A stretch of 64,000 bases of DNA from Deltaproteobacteria bacterium (GTDB taxonomy: Bacteria > Desulfobacterota > DSM-4660 > Desulfatiglandales > Desulfatiglandaceae). Positions 54,174-63,652 of this stretch are shown in pieces. How positions within the stretch are numbered: position 1 is the stretch's first letter; every line of letters starts with the position of its first letter. The translations under genes and the position numbers were made by a program. The notes beneath the pieces are model-generated. The model was not told where the DNA came from and made no database searches. It saw only the letters and a program-made list of their open reading frames with translations. The DNA is taken from assembly GCA_022340265.1 (NCBI GenBank), contig JAJDOH010000033.1, forward strand, positions 26,630-90,629, written 5' to 3'.

Positions 54174-55208
54174 CTACTGTTGATGTTCCTTGATTTTGGT
54201 CAGCATGAAATCAAAAATTTCATCGCCGATTTTTTCCCGGTATTTGTTCCACACCGGGACCATGGCTTTTTGAAATTCCTTCCTTTCCGCCGGGGTGAGG
54301 TTGATCACTTCGATTCCGTTTTTCTTGCAATATTCCGCAATGCTGATACCGCTTTTGGGGAGTTTTTTGTGCAATTCCGCATTGACTTTCCGGTTGGTGT
54401 CAATGGCCACTTTGGCGGCTTCCCTGAAAATCTGCTGATCTTCCGGTGAAAGGGTTTCCCAGTAATCGGGGGATACAATGATGATACACTCGGTCAGGCA
54501 GTGGTTGGTGATGGTCACATTCTTGGTTACTTCCGTGAATTTCATCAGGACGGAAGTGAGAAGGGGGTTTTCCTGCGCATCGATGACACCGGTCTGAAGC
54601 GCATTATAGATTTCCGGAAAGGGGATGCCTACCGGGGAAGCCCCCAACTGTTTGAACGTATCCAGATAAACGGGGGAGTTCATCACCCGAACCTTGAGCC
54701 CCTTGATATCCGACGGTTTCCGAACCGGACGTTTGTTGTTGGTGAAATCTCTGAACTCGTTTTCGGTCCAGCCGATGGCAATGAAACCTTTCTGAGGAAA
54801 ATAGGAAAATATTTTCTCTTGAACTTCCGGGTCATCCAGGGTGGCGTATGCGGTTTTTCGGTTTGGAAAGATAAAGGGCATATCCAGGATGGCGGCATGT
54901 GGCACGAAATTTTGCAGCACAGCCGTGGTGATAGAGGCTATTTGCAGTGTACCGCTCTGCACCTGTTCCGCCATGGATCGTTCGCCGCCCAACTGGCCCA
55001 TGGGAAAGGTTGCAATATCGATTCTGCCGTTGGTTTTTTCTTTGACATAAGCCGCAAAGGCATCCACGCCTTTGCTTTGTCCGTGAAACGGGGGCGCCAC
55101 GTGACCGAATTTAACATTTTCCGAAGAAGCGGCAACTGCCGCAATGGGAAGCCCTGCAATAAAAGCCATCACCGTGACTACCGCTAGAATACGAAATCCG
55201 ATTTTCAT
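54174..55208 (-). CDS. TRAP-transporter solute-binding protein (DctP family)
   Basis: ATG at 55208 (GGGAGGG upstream) gives 344 residues with a signal peptide (MKIGFRILAVVTVMAFIAGL...AVAA). The mature part has the DctP pattern: VKFGHVAPPFHGQSKG, the conserved Arg region KGLKVRVMNSPVYLDTFKQLGASP and GVIDAQENPL. These proteins bind organic acids in the periplasm. The DctQ and DctM membrane parts are absent from the window (downstream is the purQ terminator), so it is either an orphan or works with a distant pair. It follows queC by 110 bases on the same strand. Confidence 0.92.
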   Translation of the reverse strand: MKIGFRILAVVTVMAFIAGLPIAAVAASSENVKFGHVAPPFHGQSKGVDAFAAYVKEKTNGRIDIATFPMGQLGGERSMAEQVQSGTLQIASITTAVLQNFVPHAAILDMPFIFPNRKTAYATLDDPEVQEKIFSYFPQKGFIAIGWTENEFRDFTNNKRPVRKPSDIKGLKVRVMNSPVYLDTFKQLGASPVGIPFPEIYNALQTGVIDAQENPLLTSVLMKFTEVTKNVTITNHCLTECIIIVSPDYWETLSPEDQQIFREAAKVAIDTNRKVNAELHKKLPKSGISIAEYCKKNGIEVINLTPAERKEFQKAMVPVWNKYREKIGDEIFDFMLTKIKEHQQ

Positions 55209-55318
55209 AATATTCCCTCCCTTATTTTGAATTGACGACTCATTTAAAATCTGAAAAGGTTTTGTATAAATAATTTGTTGGTAAGTCAACCTTGACAAAC
55301 CGATCGCGCCTGCAATTT

Positions 55319-56005
55319 TCACGGGATCCATTGAACCCCGGCTTCCTCAAATCCTTTTTTACGCAAAAGACAGCTGTCACATAGACCGCAGGCTTTTCCG
55401 TCCGGTGCCGGGTCATAACAACTGTGCGTCAACGTGTAGTCAACACCCAGTTTAAGGCCTGTTTTGATAATGTCCCCCTTGCCCATGTAGATGATAGGGG
55501 TTCTGATTTTAAGTCGTCGGGTCAATGTTACCCCCGCTTTTGTGGCAAGATTGGCCATCTCTTCAAAGGATTTTATGAATTCCGGCCGACAGTCGGGATA
55601 GCCGCTGTAGTCCACCGCATTGACGCCGATAAAAATATTCCAGGCACCCAGTACTTCCGCCCATGCAAGGGCATATGAGAGGAATATGGTATTGCGTGCG
55701 GGCACATAAGTTATGGGAATCTCGTTTGTCGGAAGTTCCTCTTCCCCCCTTTTGGGGACATCAATGTGGTCTGTCAGCGCAGAACCGCCGATTTTCCGGA
55801 GATCCAAATCCATAATCAGGTGCTCGGTCAAACCCAGGCTGTCGGCGACCTTTTTCGCCGCCTCCAGTTCCACTGCGTGGCGCTGCCCGTAGCGAAAGGT
55901 GAGCGCGAAAACATCGTATCCTTCCGAGCAGGCAATTGCCGCAACGGTTGTTGAATCAAGGCCGCCGCTTAAAAGCACCACCGCCTTTTCTTTAAATGCC
56001 GTCAT
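55319..56005 (-). CDS. queC: 7-cyano-7-deazaguanine synthase QueC
   Basis: QueC turns carboxy-deazaguanine into preQ0 with ATP and ammonia. The 228-residue protein has the PP-loop [12 protein letters not shown] (9-20), the family sequence [46 protein letters not shown] and the zinc-site cysteines [20 protein letters not shown]. The last gene of the queD-queE-queC set, it starts 15 bases after queE. Confidence 0.97.
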   Translation of the reverse strand: MTAFKEKAVVLLSGGLDSTTVAAIACSEGYDVFALTFRYGQRHAVELEAAKKVADSLGLTEHLIMDLDLRKIGGSALTDHIDVPKRGEEELPTNEIPITYVPARNTIFLSYALAWAEVLGAWNIFIGVNAVDYSGYPDCRPEFIKSFEEMANLATKAGVTLTRRLKIRTPIIYMGKGDIIKTGLKLGVDYTLTHSCYDPAPDGKACGLCDSCLLRKKGFEEAGVQWIP

Positions 56006-56020
56006 AGATCTGCCTCTCTG

Positions 56021-56668
56021 TTAAACGCCCCTTGCGTCAGGTCCCCAGATGTATTTCTGAATCTGAAGGTGCAGCCGACACGGCAGATGATCCGCGAGAA
56101 TCCATTCCGCCAGGGTTTCCGGTTTCAGCTGACCGAATACGGGAGAAAAATTAACAGAACTGATTTTGAGAAAACGGGATTTCATATGGGTCACGATTTC
56201 TCTGGCATATTCGTAATCCTCTCGGGTTCCAAGAACAAATTTAATTTCATCTTTTGCCGAAAGCCTGTTCAGGTTTTCCATATCCATATGATGATGCATG
56301 CCGCTGGAGGGGCACTTGACATCCACAATTTTCACACATCGATCATCCACCAGGGCAATGTCATGGCTTCCGTTGGTTTCAAGGAGGACTTCGTAACCAT
56401 CTTCTAAAAGGCTCTCAATGAGGATGGGGGTTTTGTCTTGAATAAGCGGTTCTCCTCCGGTGATCTCCACCAGGTGGCACCGCATGGGAGCGATTTGCTC
56501 GAAGATATGGTTGATTTCCAGGATTCCCCCTTCTTCGTAAGCGTACCGGGTGTCGCAGTAGGAACATCTTAAATTGCATCCGGTTAATCGGACAAACACG
56601 CAGGGAAGGCCGGCATAGGAGGACTCTCCCTGTATGCTGTAAAATATTTCATTGACACGTAGTGTCAT
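56021..56668 (-). CDS. queE: 7-carboxy-7-deazaguanine synthase QueE
   Basis: QueE is a small radical SAM enzyme that makes 7-carboxy-7-deazaguanine. The 215-residue protein has FYSIQGESSYAGLPCVFVRL, the cluster motif CNLRCSYCDT (C-x3-C-x2-C), VEITGGEPLIQ and the VDVKCPSSGM segment. It overlaps queD by four bases and is therefore coupled to it. Confidence 0.97.
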   Translation of the reverse strand: MTLRVNEIFYSIQGESSYAGLPCVFVRLTGCNLRCSYCDTRYAYEEGGILEINHIFEQIAPMRCHLVEITGGEPLIQDKTPILIESLLEDGYEVLLETNGSHDIALVDDRCVKIVDVKCPSSGMHHHMDMENLNRLSAKDEIKFVLGTREDYEYAREIVTHMKSRFLKISSVNFSPVFGQLKPETLAEWILADHLPCRLHLQIQKYIWGPDARGV

Positions 56669-57054
56669 ACTTCTTCCTCCCAGTAAAAGGCGCCCGCACC
56701 GGGGGTTTCCGAAACTTTTACCTTGCTGACGGTAACGGTGTCGCTGTTGAGTTGCAGACCCAGCTCCCGGTATAAAAACCGGGCGATATTCTCGGACGTG
56801 GGATTCATGTTTTGAAAGGCCGGTAGATCGTTCAAATTGAAATGGTCGAGGCTCTTGAGGACATTCTTGACACTCTTCTTGATATCTCTGAAATCAATGC
56901 CGATGCCGATATCATCCAGTTTTTTGCAACGCACAAAAACATCGATGATCCAGTTGTGGCCGTGAACGCGGGCACAATCTCCGGGATATCCGTTTAACGC
57001 GTGTGCCGCGGAAAAATGGGTTTGCACGTATATTTCAAATACACCGGTTTTCAT
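56665..57054 (-). CDS. queD: 6-carboxy-tetrahydropterin synthase QueD
   Basis: The 129-residue zinc enzyme converts dihydroneopterin triphosphate to carboxy-tetrahydropterin. It has the metal ligands in FSAAHAL and VHGHNW, the catalytic CARVHGHN Cys (about 28) and DFRDIKK, LDHFNLND, and PTSENIARFLY. It is the first gene of the que set but touches the end of the upstream cNMP-domain gene (1-base overlap). Confidence 0.95.
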   Translation of the reverse strand: MKTGVFEIYVQTHFSAAHALNGYPGDCARVHGHNWIIDVFVRCKKLDDIGIGIDFRDIKKSVKNVLKSLDHFNLNDLPAFQNMNPTSENIARFLYRELGLQLNSDTVTVSKVKVSETPGAGAFYWEEEV

Positions 57055-57476
57055 CAGTTTTTGGGACTCTTTTTATGGGTGGACGCAATTAAGGCCGCGG
57101 TTTTTTCATTTGCTTCCCTTAGCCCCATGATCAATGCTTTTATCAATAATCTCAACTGGAGTGATAAGGATTCGTAGTCGTGGTTTAACTGTTGTGCATC
57201 AAGCACCCCGACCCTAACATCGTTATCCACTGCAATTACGGAAGCGCAACGTGCCGTCAGTGCTCTTCCAAAAAATTCCATTTCGCCGAAAACAGACCCT
57301 TTTTCAAGTGTGCTGAGGGTGAGTTGTCCCATGGGTGTCCGCTTGGTTACTTTGACCTTTCCTTGTAAAAGGATGTACACCCAGTCGTCACTGTTCCCTT
57401 CCTCGATAATAATATCCCCGGCCCTGTAGGCTTCCTCATGGGTAACATAGACACTTATCAACGTTTTGATATCCAT
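57054..57476 (-). CDS. single-domain cyclic-nucleotide-binding-fold protein
   Basis: ATG at 57476 (GGAG upstream) gives 140 residues that are almost entirely one cNMP-binding domain: AGDIIIEEGNSDDWVYILLQGKVKVTK, MGQLTLSTLEKGSVFGEMEFFG and ARCASVIAVDNDVRVGVL. The phosphate-binding cassette (FGEMEFFGRALTARCAS) carries the conserved Glu and Arg. No DNA-binding domain follows. It lies 17 bases after a related gene and touches queD; a regulatory or signalling role is likely. Confidence 0.75.
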   Translation of the reverse strand: MDIKTLISVYVTHEEAYRAGDIIIEEGNSDDWVYILLQGKVKVTKRTPMGQLTLSTLEKGSVFGEMEFFGRALTARCASVIAVDNDVRVGVLDAQQLNHDYESLSLQLRLLIKALIMGLREANEKTAALIASTHKKSPKN

Positions 57477-57493
57477 ATATTTTGATCTCCATA

Positions 57494-58267
57494 TCATGGC
57501 ATCAAAAAGAACCCCAATGCTTTTTGGGTGTTTCCCCACATTTCGGTTATCACCATGTGAAGAGAACGTTCTAAGGAACTTGTGGTTTTTCTGACCGCGA
57601 CTATTTTCGCTTCAAGGTCTAACTGTAAACCGTTTGGTAAAGAACCGCTTATGGCGAAAAAATCCCCCACGGTACCGGGAATCTCCAAATTCTTTCCCAA
57701 TTTAACAATCATCGCAAGCCCGCTTAAACTGATATCCACGATCCGTCCGTCCAGACTGGATTCCTCAGGTGCATTGAGGGGACGATATTTGCAGTTGAGG
57801 TTTACTCTTTTTCTGTAATAACGGCGTCTGTTTTTCGCTGCATTCGACTTTTTCTTTGCTTCCCTTAATCGCAGATTCTGATTTGTCAGCTGAATAATGT
57901 GTTTGTCCATTCGAATGGCTCTTGAAAGAATCTGGTCGGAAATGTACTTGATGATAAGTGGCATTTTTTCATATTCATTTGATAACCTGTTCATATGCCA
58001 GACTTCAACAACCGTATCTTCAATGGCGCGAACCGATGCCGAACGATTTTCCGTTGATCTGTTCAAAAAAGTCCATTCACCGAATATATCTCCAATCCCA
58101 AGCGTAGACATTAATATTTCCAGGCCCTCCGATTCTTTGGTAACCCGGACTTTGCCTTCCAGGATTTTGTATATGGAAACACCATAGTCCCCCTGTTTGA
58201 TAATGAGGTCTCCTTTCTTGTATGAAAGCTTTACAATGGGAAGTGCTTTTGCAGGGCTATTTGCCAT
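57494..58267 (-). CDS. cNMP-binding domain fused to a PilZ domain
   Basis: ATG at 58267 (GGAGAG upstream) gives 257 residues; the longer frame upstream is antisense-like and overlaps nadE. Residues about 10-125 are a cNMP-binding fold (KKGDLIIKQGDYGVSIYKILEGKVRV, GDIFGEWTFLNRSTENRSASV). After a helical, basic linker, residues about 155-255 are PilZ-like with YYRKRVNLNCKY and DGRIVDISLSGLAMIVK, which hold the RxxxR-like and D.S..G c-di-GMP signatures. The protein may sense two nucleotide signals. It sits between nadE and another cNMP-fold gene. Confidence 0.75.
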   Translation of the reverse strand: MANSPAKALPIVKLSYKKGDLIIKQGDYGVSIYKILEGKVRVTKESEGLEILMSTLGIGDIFGEWTFLNRSTENRSASVRAIEDTVVEVWHMNRLSNEYEKMPLIIKYISDQILSRAIRMDKHIIQLTNQNLRLREAKKKSNAAKNRRRYYRKRVNLNCKYRPLNAPEESSLDGRIVDISLSGLAMIVKLGKNLEIPGTVGDFFAISGSLPNGLQLDLEAKIVAVRKTTSSLERSLHMVITEMWGNTQKALGFFLMP

Positions 58268-58316
58268 GGGTCTTATCTCTCCGCATTTTCTTATGGGCTT
58301 TCTTTCCGCAGTCCGG

Positions 58317-60374
58317 TCAATCGGGGACATTCCGGCGCAGTTCCTCAAGCCATACAGTGGCTTCCGAATCACTGGGAGCGCGCCAGTCTCCCCGAGGGGA
58401 AAGGGATCCCCCCGAACCCACCTTGGGGCCGTTGGGAAGGGCGGATCTTTTAAACTGACTGGTTTTAAAGAAACGGTAAAGAAATATCCCCAGCCATTTC
58501 TTGATGGCGGGCATATCGTATTCATGCCGTTGCGCCTTGGGCAGCATTTCAGGCCAAATGCCGCGGTTACGGTCGCTCCAGGCATAATGGCTTAAAAAAG
58601 CCACTTTGCTGGGCCTGAAACCAAAGCGGGTAATATAGTAAAGGTTGAAATCCTGAAGTTCATAGGGACCTATGGCGGATTCGGTTTTCTGAGAAGGTTT
58701 TGCCGGGTCGCCATGGTCGTCCGGTACCAGCTCCGGAGAGATTTCCGTTTCCGCGATGGCGGTGAGAACGGCACCGGTTTCCTTACTGAACTGGCCGGTT
58801 TTTGCCACCCATCGAATCAGATGATGAATAAGGGTCTTGGGCACGGATCCATTGACGTTGTAATGTGACATTTGGTCTCCAACGCCGTAAGTGCTCCATC
58901 CCAGGGCCAGCTCACTTAGATCTCCGGTGCCCAGGACAATGGCCTTTCGGAAATTGGCCAGCCTGAAGAGATGGGCGGTACGCTGCCCGGCCTGAACATT
59001 TTCGAAAGTCACGTCGTAAACTTTCTCGCCTTCGGCAAAGGGGTGCTCGATGTCCTTGAAAACCTGTCGGCAGGCCGGTCGAATGTCGATTTCCCGGGCT
59101 GTGACGCCCAAAGCGTTCATCAACCTGCCCGCATTGCTGCGCGTGGTCTCACTGGTGGCAAAACCGGGCATGGTATACCCTAAAATATGGTTGCGTGGGA
59201 GACCCAGACGATCCATGGTCTTAGCGGCGACAATCAAGGTCTGCGTGGAATCAAGCCCTCCCGATACGCCGATGACCACTTTCTTGACACCGGCGGCCGA
59301 CATCCGTTTCATTAAACCCTGAACCTGAATATTATAAACCTCATAACAGCGGTCATCGCGCGCGGAGGTTTCATCGGGCACAAAGGGAAAGCGGGACACG
59401 GGGCGCTCTAACGGTATCATGTTCTCAGGGACATTGAATTCAAAGGGGACCCGGCGCATTGCGGCAAGTCGCTCGCGATGTTCCATCAGGGAATCCTGAA
59501 AGCTGGTTGTGCGCATACGGTCCTGCAGCAGTCGTTCCAGATCTATGTCGGCAAAAATGATCTGTTCCTCCGTTTGAAAACGGTCTGTTTCGGCCAGCAG
59601 AAACTGGTTTTCACAGATCATGGCATAGCCGTCCCATGCGAGATCCGTAGTGGATTCCCCATAACCGGCAGCGGAATAGAGGTATGCGGAAATGCATTTG
59701 GCGGACTGGGATGTGCAAAGCATACGCCGGTAATCGGTTTTGCCTACGGTGATGTTGCTGGCGGACATGTTGGCCAGTACCGTGGCGCCGGCCAGTGCCC
59801 CGTAAGTGCTGGGGGAAATGGGGACCCACACGTCTTCACAGATTTCCACATGCAGTGAAAATCCTTCCAGGTTTTCGGCTTCAAAAATCAGGTTGTTGCC
59901 GAAAGGAACGGATTGGTCCTGAAACCGGACGGTCGATTCCAGCGCGCAGCGGGCGGATACGAACTGACGTTTTTCGTAATACTCCCGGTAGTTGGGCAGG
60001 TATGTTTTCGGCACAATTCCGAGCACTTTCCCCTGGTAGATGACAAGCGCGCAGTTGAACAGCTTTCCCTGAAAACGAAGGGGCGCCCCCACCAACAATA
60101 CGGGAGACAGGTCCCGGCTTTCGTCGATGAACTCCTTCAGCTTGGTACGAACCGCATCCAGCAGCGCATCCTGGTGAAACAGGTCTTCACTGGTATAGGC
60201 GGAAAATCCCAGTTCCGGAAAAAGGACCAATGCGGCGTGATGGCCGGATGCACGCCGGGCGAGACGTAAGGTACATTCCATGTTGTATGCCGGATCAGCC
60301 ACGCGAAGAGACGGAACGCAGACAGCCGAACGGATAAATCCGTGCGAATAGATGGAATGAAAGGGCAGGGGCAT
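58317..60374 (-). CDS. nadE: glutamine-dependent NAD+ synthetase
   Basis: The 685-residue two-domain enzyme makes NAD+ from deamido-NAD+, ATP and glutamine. The N-terminal nitrilase-type glutaminase has the Glu ([11 protein letters not shown]), Lys ([17 protein letters not shown]) and Cys (EICEDVW) triad. The C-terminal synthetase has [30 protein letters not shown] and [33 protein letters not shown]. The length and order agree with the long, tunnel-type NadE of mycobacteria. Confidence 0.96.
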   Translation of the reverse strand: MPLPFHSIYSHGFIRSAVCVPSLRVADPAYNMECTLRLARRASGHHAALVLFPELGFSAYTSEDLFHQDALLDAVRTKLKEFIDESRDLSPVLLVGAPLRFQGKLFNCALVIYQGKVLGIVPKTYLPNYREYYEKRQFVSARCALESTVRFQDQSVPFGNNLIFEAENLEGFSLHVEICEDVWVPISPSTYGALAGATVLANMSASNITVGKTDYRRMLCTSQSAKCISAYLYSAAGYGESTTDLAWDGYAMICENQFLLAETDRFQTEEQIIFADIDLERLLQDRMRTTSFQDSLMEHRERLAAMRRVPFEFNVPENMIPLERPVSRFPFVPDETSARDDRCYEVYNIQVQGLMKRMSAAGVKKVVIGVSGGLDSTQTLIVAAKTMDRLGLPRNHILGYTMPGFATSETTRSNAGRLMNALGVTAREIDIRPACRQVFKDIEHPFAEGEKVYDVTFENVQAGQRTAHLFRLANFRKAIVLGTGDLSELALGWSTYGVGDQMSHYNVNGSVPKTLIHHLIRWVAKTGQFSKETGAVLTAIAETEISPELVPDDHGDPAKPSQKTESAIGPYELQDFNLYYITRFGFRPSKVAFLSHYAWSDRNRGIWPEMLPKAQRHEYDMPAIKKWLGIFLYRFFKTSQFKRSALPNGPKVGSGGSLSPRGDWRAPSDSEATVWLEELRRNVPD

Positions 60375-60573
60375 AAAAAAAGCTCCGGTAAAAGTAAGCC
60401 TGTTTTAGGTTCTGATCAATTGCAGCAGAATCTTTATATCATGGGGTATTTAAAAAACGCAAGGGCGGGCAACCGGTTATCAATATGAAACAGCTGATTT
60501 TTTGGAATCGATCTGATATGATGCGTCCTGAATTTTGTACGCTTGATGAAAGACGAAAGAAGAGGTCCGAAGG

Positions 60574-60795
60574 ATGAAATTGTGGGTGATCGGCATCAGT
60601 GCGGTTATATTGTTCTGGGTATGTATGTATGTGTCGGATTTTATCCTGAAAAAAATCAGACGGCCTAAAATCATCGGGTTTTTGTTTGTCTTGCTGGCAG
60701 CCTTGATCGCATTTGAGTTCTATCATCAGAACCAGCTGGTGGCGGGCTCTTCGGTTTTTATTGGGTTTACAGGCGCCAGGATATTGATGCAATAG
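60574..60795 (+). CDS. small two-helix membrane protein
   Basis: The 73-residue product starts with AGAGG and CGAAGG upstream. Helices are about 5-27 and 35-52, with KKIRRPK between, and the C-terminal FIGFTGARILMQ is also hydrophobic. No family is recognised. It is divergent from nadE and 75-80 bases upstream of the CoA-ligase-type gene on the same strand. Confidence 0.6.
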   Translation: MKLWVIGISAVILFWVCMYVSDFILKKIRRPKIIGFLFVLLAALIAFEFYHQNQLVAGSSVFIGFTGARILMQ

Positions 60796-60869
60796 CAAAG
60801 ACAACATCGGAGTGATAGTTGCCCCGGAAGTTCGAAAGCGTCATTCATTGCAAGGGAGGAAATGAATCA

Positions 60870-62288
60870 GTGTTGCAAAGCAAACCTCGAAACAACCATC
60901 TTAACCCATTTTTTGAACCTGAAAGTGTTGCCGTTATCGGTTCTTTCAAGGAAGGTGTTTTCGGTGGGTACGTGGTGGTCAAATCGCTTCTGGAGGCCGG
61001 GTACAAAGGGGAAATTTATCCCGTGAACCCCGGCAGCTACAGAGAGGTTTTGGGCCTCAAGGTCTATCCGTCTCCAAAAGAGATCCCCACAAGCGCTGAT
61101 GTGGCCTTGCTGATGATCAATGCACGCCATGTTCCGGGCGTGATGGAAGCCTGTGCGGACGCCGGCATCAAATCGATCATTCTGGTAGCGGACGGTTTTG
61201 CGGAAAGGGATGCCGAAGGCGCCAGGTTGCAAAATGAAGTGGTTCATCTTGCCAAATCGCTGGGCATTCGCATTATCGGACCCAATACCGCTGGCATTGC
61301 CAATGCCATGAACGGTTTTAATCCCTGTCCCTATGACGCAGGTTACTACCGGTTCAAAAAAGGAACGGTTGCCATCTGCTCCCAAACGGGCATGATCAAC
61401 CCGCAAGCCTACCCTTACCGGGACCTTCGCTACGGCATCGGCAAAATTTGCGATTTCGGCAACAAATGTGACTTGGATGAATGTGATTTTCTGGAATACG
61501 TGGAAAATGATTCGGACACTCAGGTGATCAGTGTCCACGTGGAGACCGTGAGGGATGGAAAGCGTTTTCTGGAAGTCTGCAAAAAAGTGGCGTTAAAAAA
61601 ACCGCTCATGATTTTGAAGTTGGGTGTTACGGAAGCAGGGGCTCGGGCATCGGCCTCTCATACCGGAAGCCTCGCCATTGATGATGAAATTTTTGATGCA
61701 GCCTGCCGCCAGACAGGGGCGTTGCGGCTGGATCAATTCAGTGAGCTTTTTGATATGCCGCGCTTTTTCGCCTCACAGCCCCTTCCCCGTGGAAACCGTT
61801 TCGGCATGGTCAGCTATACGGGCGCCGTGGGCGTTGCTGCGCTGGATGAAGGTGCCAGGCACGGCCTGGTTCGAGCCAGGCTGTCAAAAGAGTCATCCCG
61901 CATGCTGGAGGACATGTTTTCCGGTCTGGGCCATGTTCCGGTAGACATTGGACCCATGATCCCGTCCGTCAAAGATTTTTCCGCTGTATACGCCAAAATA
62001 CTGACAGCGGTTTTAAATGACGAAAACGTGGATTGCTTGTTTAACGTCATCTGGGCCGATGCCAAGGGGAGAAATACGAAAGCCTACGTGGAAGGGTATG
62101 AAGCTTTAGGAGAAAACGGTCATAAACCCGTAGCGACCTGGGTTTACGGTCCAAGCGTCACCATGGTCCGCGATCTGACAAAGCAACTGGAGTCACGTGG
62201 TTTTCCGGTTTTCGCCGAGCCCGAACGTTGCATCAAAGCACTGGGACTGGCCTACCGGTATGCCAAAGGACGTAGCGAAAGAATGTAA
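60870..62288 (+). CDS. CoA-binding, NDP-forming acyl-CoA synthetase alpha-type protein
   Basis: GTG at 60870 (GGGAGGA upstream) gives 472 residues; a TTG at 60819 would extend it. It has a CoA-binding Rossmann domain (PESVAVIGSFKEGVFGGYVVVKSLL; VNPGSYREVLGLKVYPSPKEIP; IGPNTAGIAN) and the succinyl-CoA-synthetase-like domain with the probable phospho-His loop RASASHTGSLAIDDEIFDAAC. The ATP-grasp beta domain is missing, so it needs a partner for ATP formation or has another role. It lies 25 bases before a LUD protein gene, apparently in one operon. Confidence 0.85.
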   Translation: MLQSKPRNNHLNPFFEPESVAVIGSFKEGVFGGYVVVKSLLEAGYKGEIYPVNPGSYREVLGLKVYPSPKEIPTSADVALLMINARHVPGVMEACADAGIKSIILVADGFAERDAEGARLQNEVVHLAKSLGIRIIGPNTAGIANAMNGFNPCPYDAGYYRFKKGTVAICSQTGMINPQAYPYRDLRYGIGKICDFGNKCDLDECDFLEYVENDSDTQVISVHVETVRDGKRFLEVCKKVALKKPLMILKLGVTEAGARASASHTGSLAIDDEIFDAACRQTGALRLDQFSELFDMPRFFASQPLPRGNRFGMVSYTGAVGVAALDEGARHGLVRARLSKESSRMLEDMFSGLGHVPVDIGPMIPSVKDFSAVYAKILTAVLNDENVDCLFNVIWADAKGRNTKAYVEGYEALGENGHKPVATWVYGPSVTMVRDLTKQLESRGFPVFAEPERCIKALGLAYRYAKGRSERM

Positions 62289-62313
62289 ATTCGAAAATAG
62301 GGGAGATAAAACA

Positions 62314-62967
62314 ATGGAAAAACCGATTTCGAATTATTGGCAACTTCGTCTTGGAAATCTGAAAGAGGCACTTGAAGCCAACAATTTTGAAGCCTTCATC
62401 GCGCAAAATGCCCGTGAAGCCGGCCGGCTGGTGATGGACAAACTTGTACCCAAAATTGCGCCCAAATCCATTTCCTGGGGAGGGTCCATGACCTTTGTGG
62501 CATCGGAGCTCTACGACATGCTCAAGGCCTACAAAAACGCCGATATTCTGGACACCTTTGATAAATCGTTGTCCCCTGAAGAAAGCCTGGAAAGAAGAAG
62601 GCAATCGCTTCTGGTGGATCTTTTTGTCACCGGAAGTAATGCGGTAACCCGTTCCGGTGAATTGGTGAATCTGGACATGATCGGAAACCGTGTGGCGGGA
62701 ATCACCTTTGGTCCCAAAAACGTGGTGGTGATGGTGGGTCGCAACAAAATTGTGGAGGATCTGGATGCCGCCATCGAGCGCATTAAAGACTATGCTGCCC
62801 CTGTGAATGTCATGCGGCTGGGCAAAAAAGCGCCGTGCGCCAAAACCGGGGAATGCGAAGAATGTAAAAGCCCGGAGCGCATCTGTAACAGCTGGACCAT
62901 TACGCAGAAATCCTTTCCCAAAGGGCGCATCAAGGTGGTCCTGATTAATGAAAATCTGGGTTTGTAA
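62314..62967 (+). CDS. LUD-domain (LutC-like, DUF162) protein
   Basis: ATG at 62314 has AGGGGAGAT upstream; 217 residues. Features of the LUD family are seen: ISWGGSMTFVASELYDMLK, LFVTGSNAVTRSGELVNLDMIGNRVAGITFGPKNVVVMVGRNKI, and a late cysteine set CAKTGECEECKSPERIC with NSWTI. LUD proteins act in lactate oxidation (LutABC) or, in anaerobes, with CoA-ligase-like partners. No LutA or LutB is in the window. The gene sits next to the CoA-binding alpha-type protein. Confidence 0.85.
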   Translation: MEKPISNYWQLRLGNLKEALEANNFEAFIAQNAREAGRLVMDKLVPKIAPKSISWGGSMTFVASELYDMLKAYKNADILDTFDKSLSPEESLERRRQSLLVDLFVTGSNAVTRSGELVNLDMIGNRVAGITFGPKNVVVMVGRNKIVEDLDAAIERIKDYAAPVNVMRLGKKAPCAKTGECEECKSPERICNSWTITQKSFPKGRIKVVLINENLGL

Positions 62968-63063
62968 CGGCTTCATGGACGCATAAACATTGCCGTAATG
63001 TCATCATCCTGAAAGGTTCAGAGGGTTTTCTATTTACACCGTGATCGGTTCCGATTATCATGG

Positions 63064-63645
63064 GTGACAAAATCCAACGGATATTTCCTGGAACCCTTTT
63101 TCAAATGTGAAAACGTCATGATGACTGAGGCAGACCTTAAGAAAGCCATAAACAGCGATAATGGAGCCGTTCCGGATTTCATATCAGGAATGGTAGACGA
63201 TCTGGAATACATTCCAAGGAACGAAAGACTCGGGCGCGCGGGTCGTTTGAAACGCAAGCAAAATAAGAAATGGCTGCTGGCTATTGCACTGGGCGCCATT
63301 GTTTTGGTTGTCGTATTGGCCATGGCCTTTGATAAGGAGAACCCGCCACGGGACACCGTGGCGGGTCTGGAAGCCAGCTTCACCCGAATTGAGGGGCGGT
63401 TAACGGCACTTGAAGAGAAAATCGCTCACCTTGAAGAGCGCCTGGGTTCCGAAATCCTTGAAAAGAAAACGGCTCTGGCCAGATCCGGATCCAAAAAGCA
63501 ATATCACACCGTTGTTCCCGGCGACAGCCTTTCCGCCATTGCCACAAAATACGGCCTTACGGTGGATATCCTGTGTAAATTGAATCGGATTTCAGTGGAT
63601 CAACCCATCAAACCGAACCAGACCTTGCTGGTCTCCCCTGACTGA
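63064..63645 (+). CDS. single-pass membrane protein with a C-terminal LysM domain
   Basis: The 193-residue frame starts at GTG 63064, though ATG at 63118 or 63121 could be used; neither start has a strong ribosome site. It has a basic pre-helix (RAGRLKRKQNKK), a membrane helix (about 70-88), a coiled coil (VAGLEASFTRIEGRLTALEEKI to about 132) and a LysM domain (YHTVVPGDSLSAIATKYGLTV to the end). LysM binds peptidoglycan, so the protein spans from the cytoplasm to the wall. It is convergent with panE, seven bases away. Confidence 0.8.
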   Translation: MTKSNGYFLEPFFKCENVMMTEADLKKAINSDNGAVPDFISGMVDDLEYIPRNERLGRAGRLKRKQNKKWLLAIALGAIVLVVVLAMAFDKENPPRDTVAGLEASFTRIEGRLTALEEKIAHLEERLGSEILEKKTALARSGSKKQYHTVVPGDSLSAIATKYGLTVDILCKLNRISVDQPIKPNQTLLVSPD

Positions 63646-63652
63646 AAAACCG

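Noticed and set aside
55208..55331. Longer start for the DctP protein at 55331
   Set aside because: It would place 41 unlike residues before a normal signal peptide and overlap queC; ATG 55208 has a strong ribosome site.
58317..58585. N-terminal extension of the cNMP-PilZ frame to 58585
   Set aside because: The extra 105 residues overlap nadE in another frame and are rich in Pro, Arg and Cys with no domain; ATG 58267 has a ribosome site.
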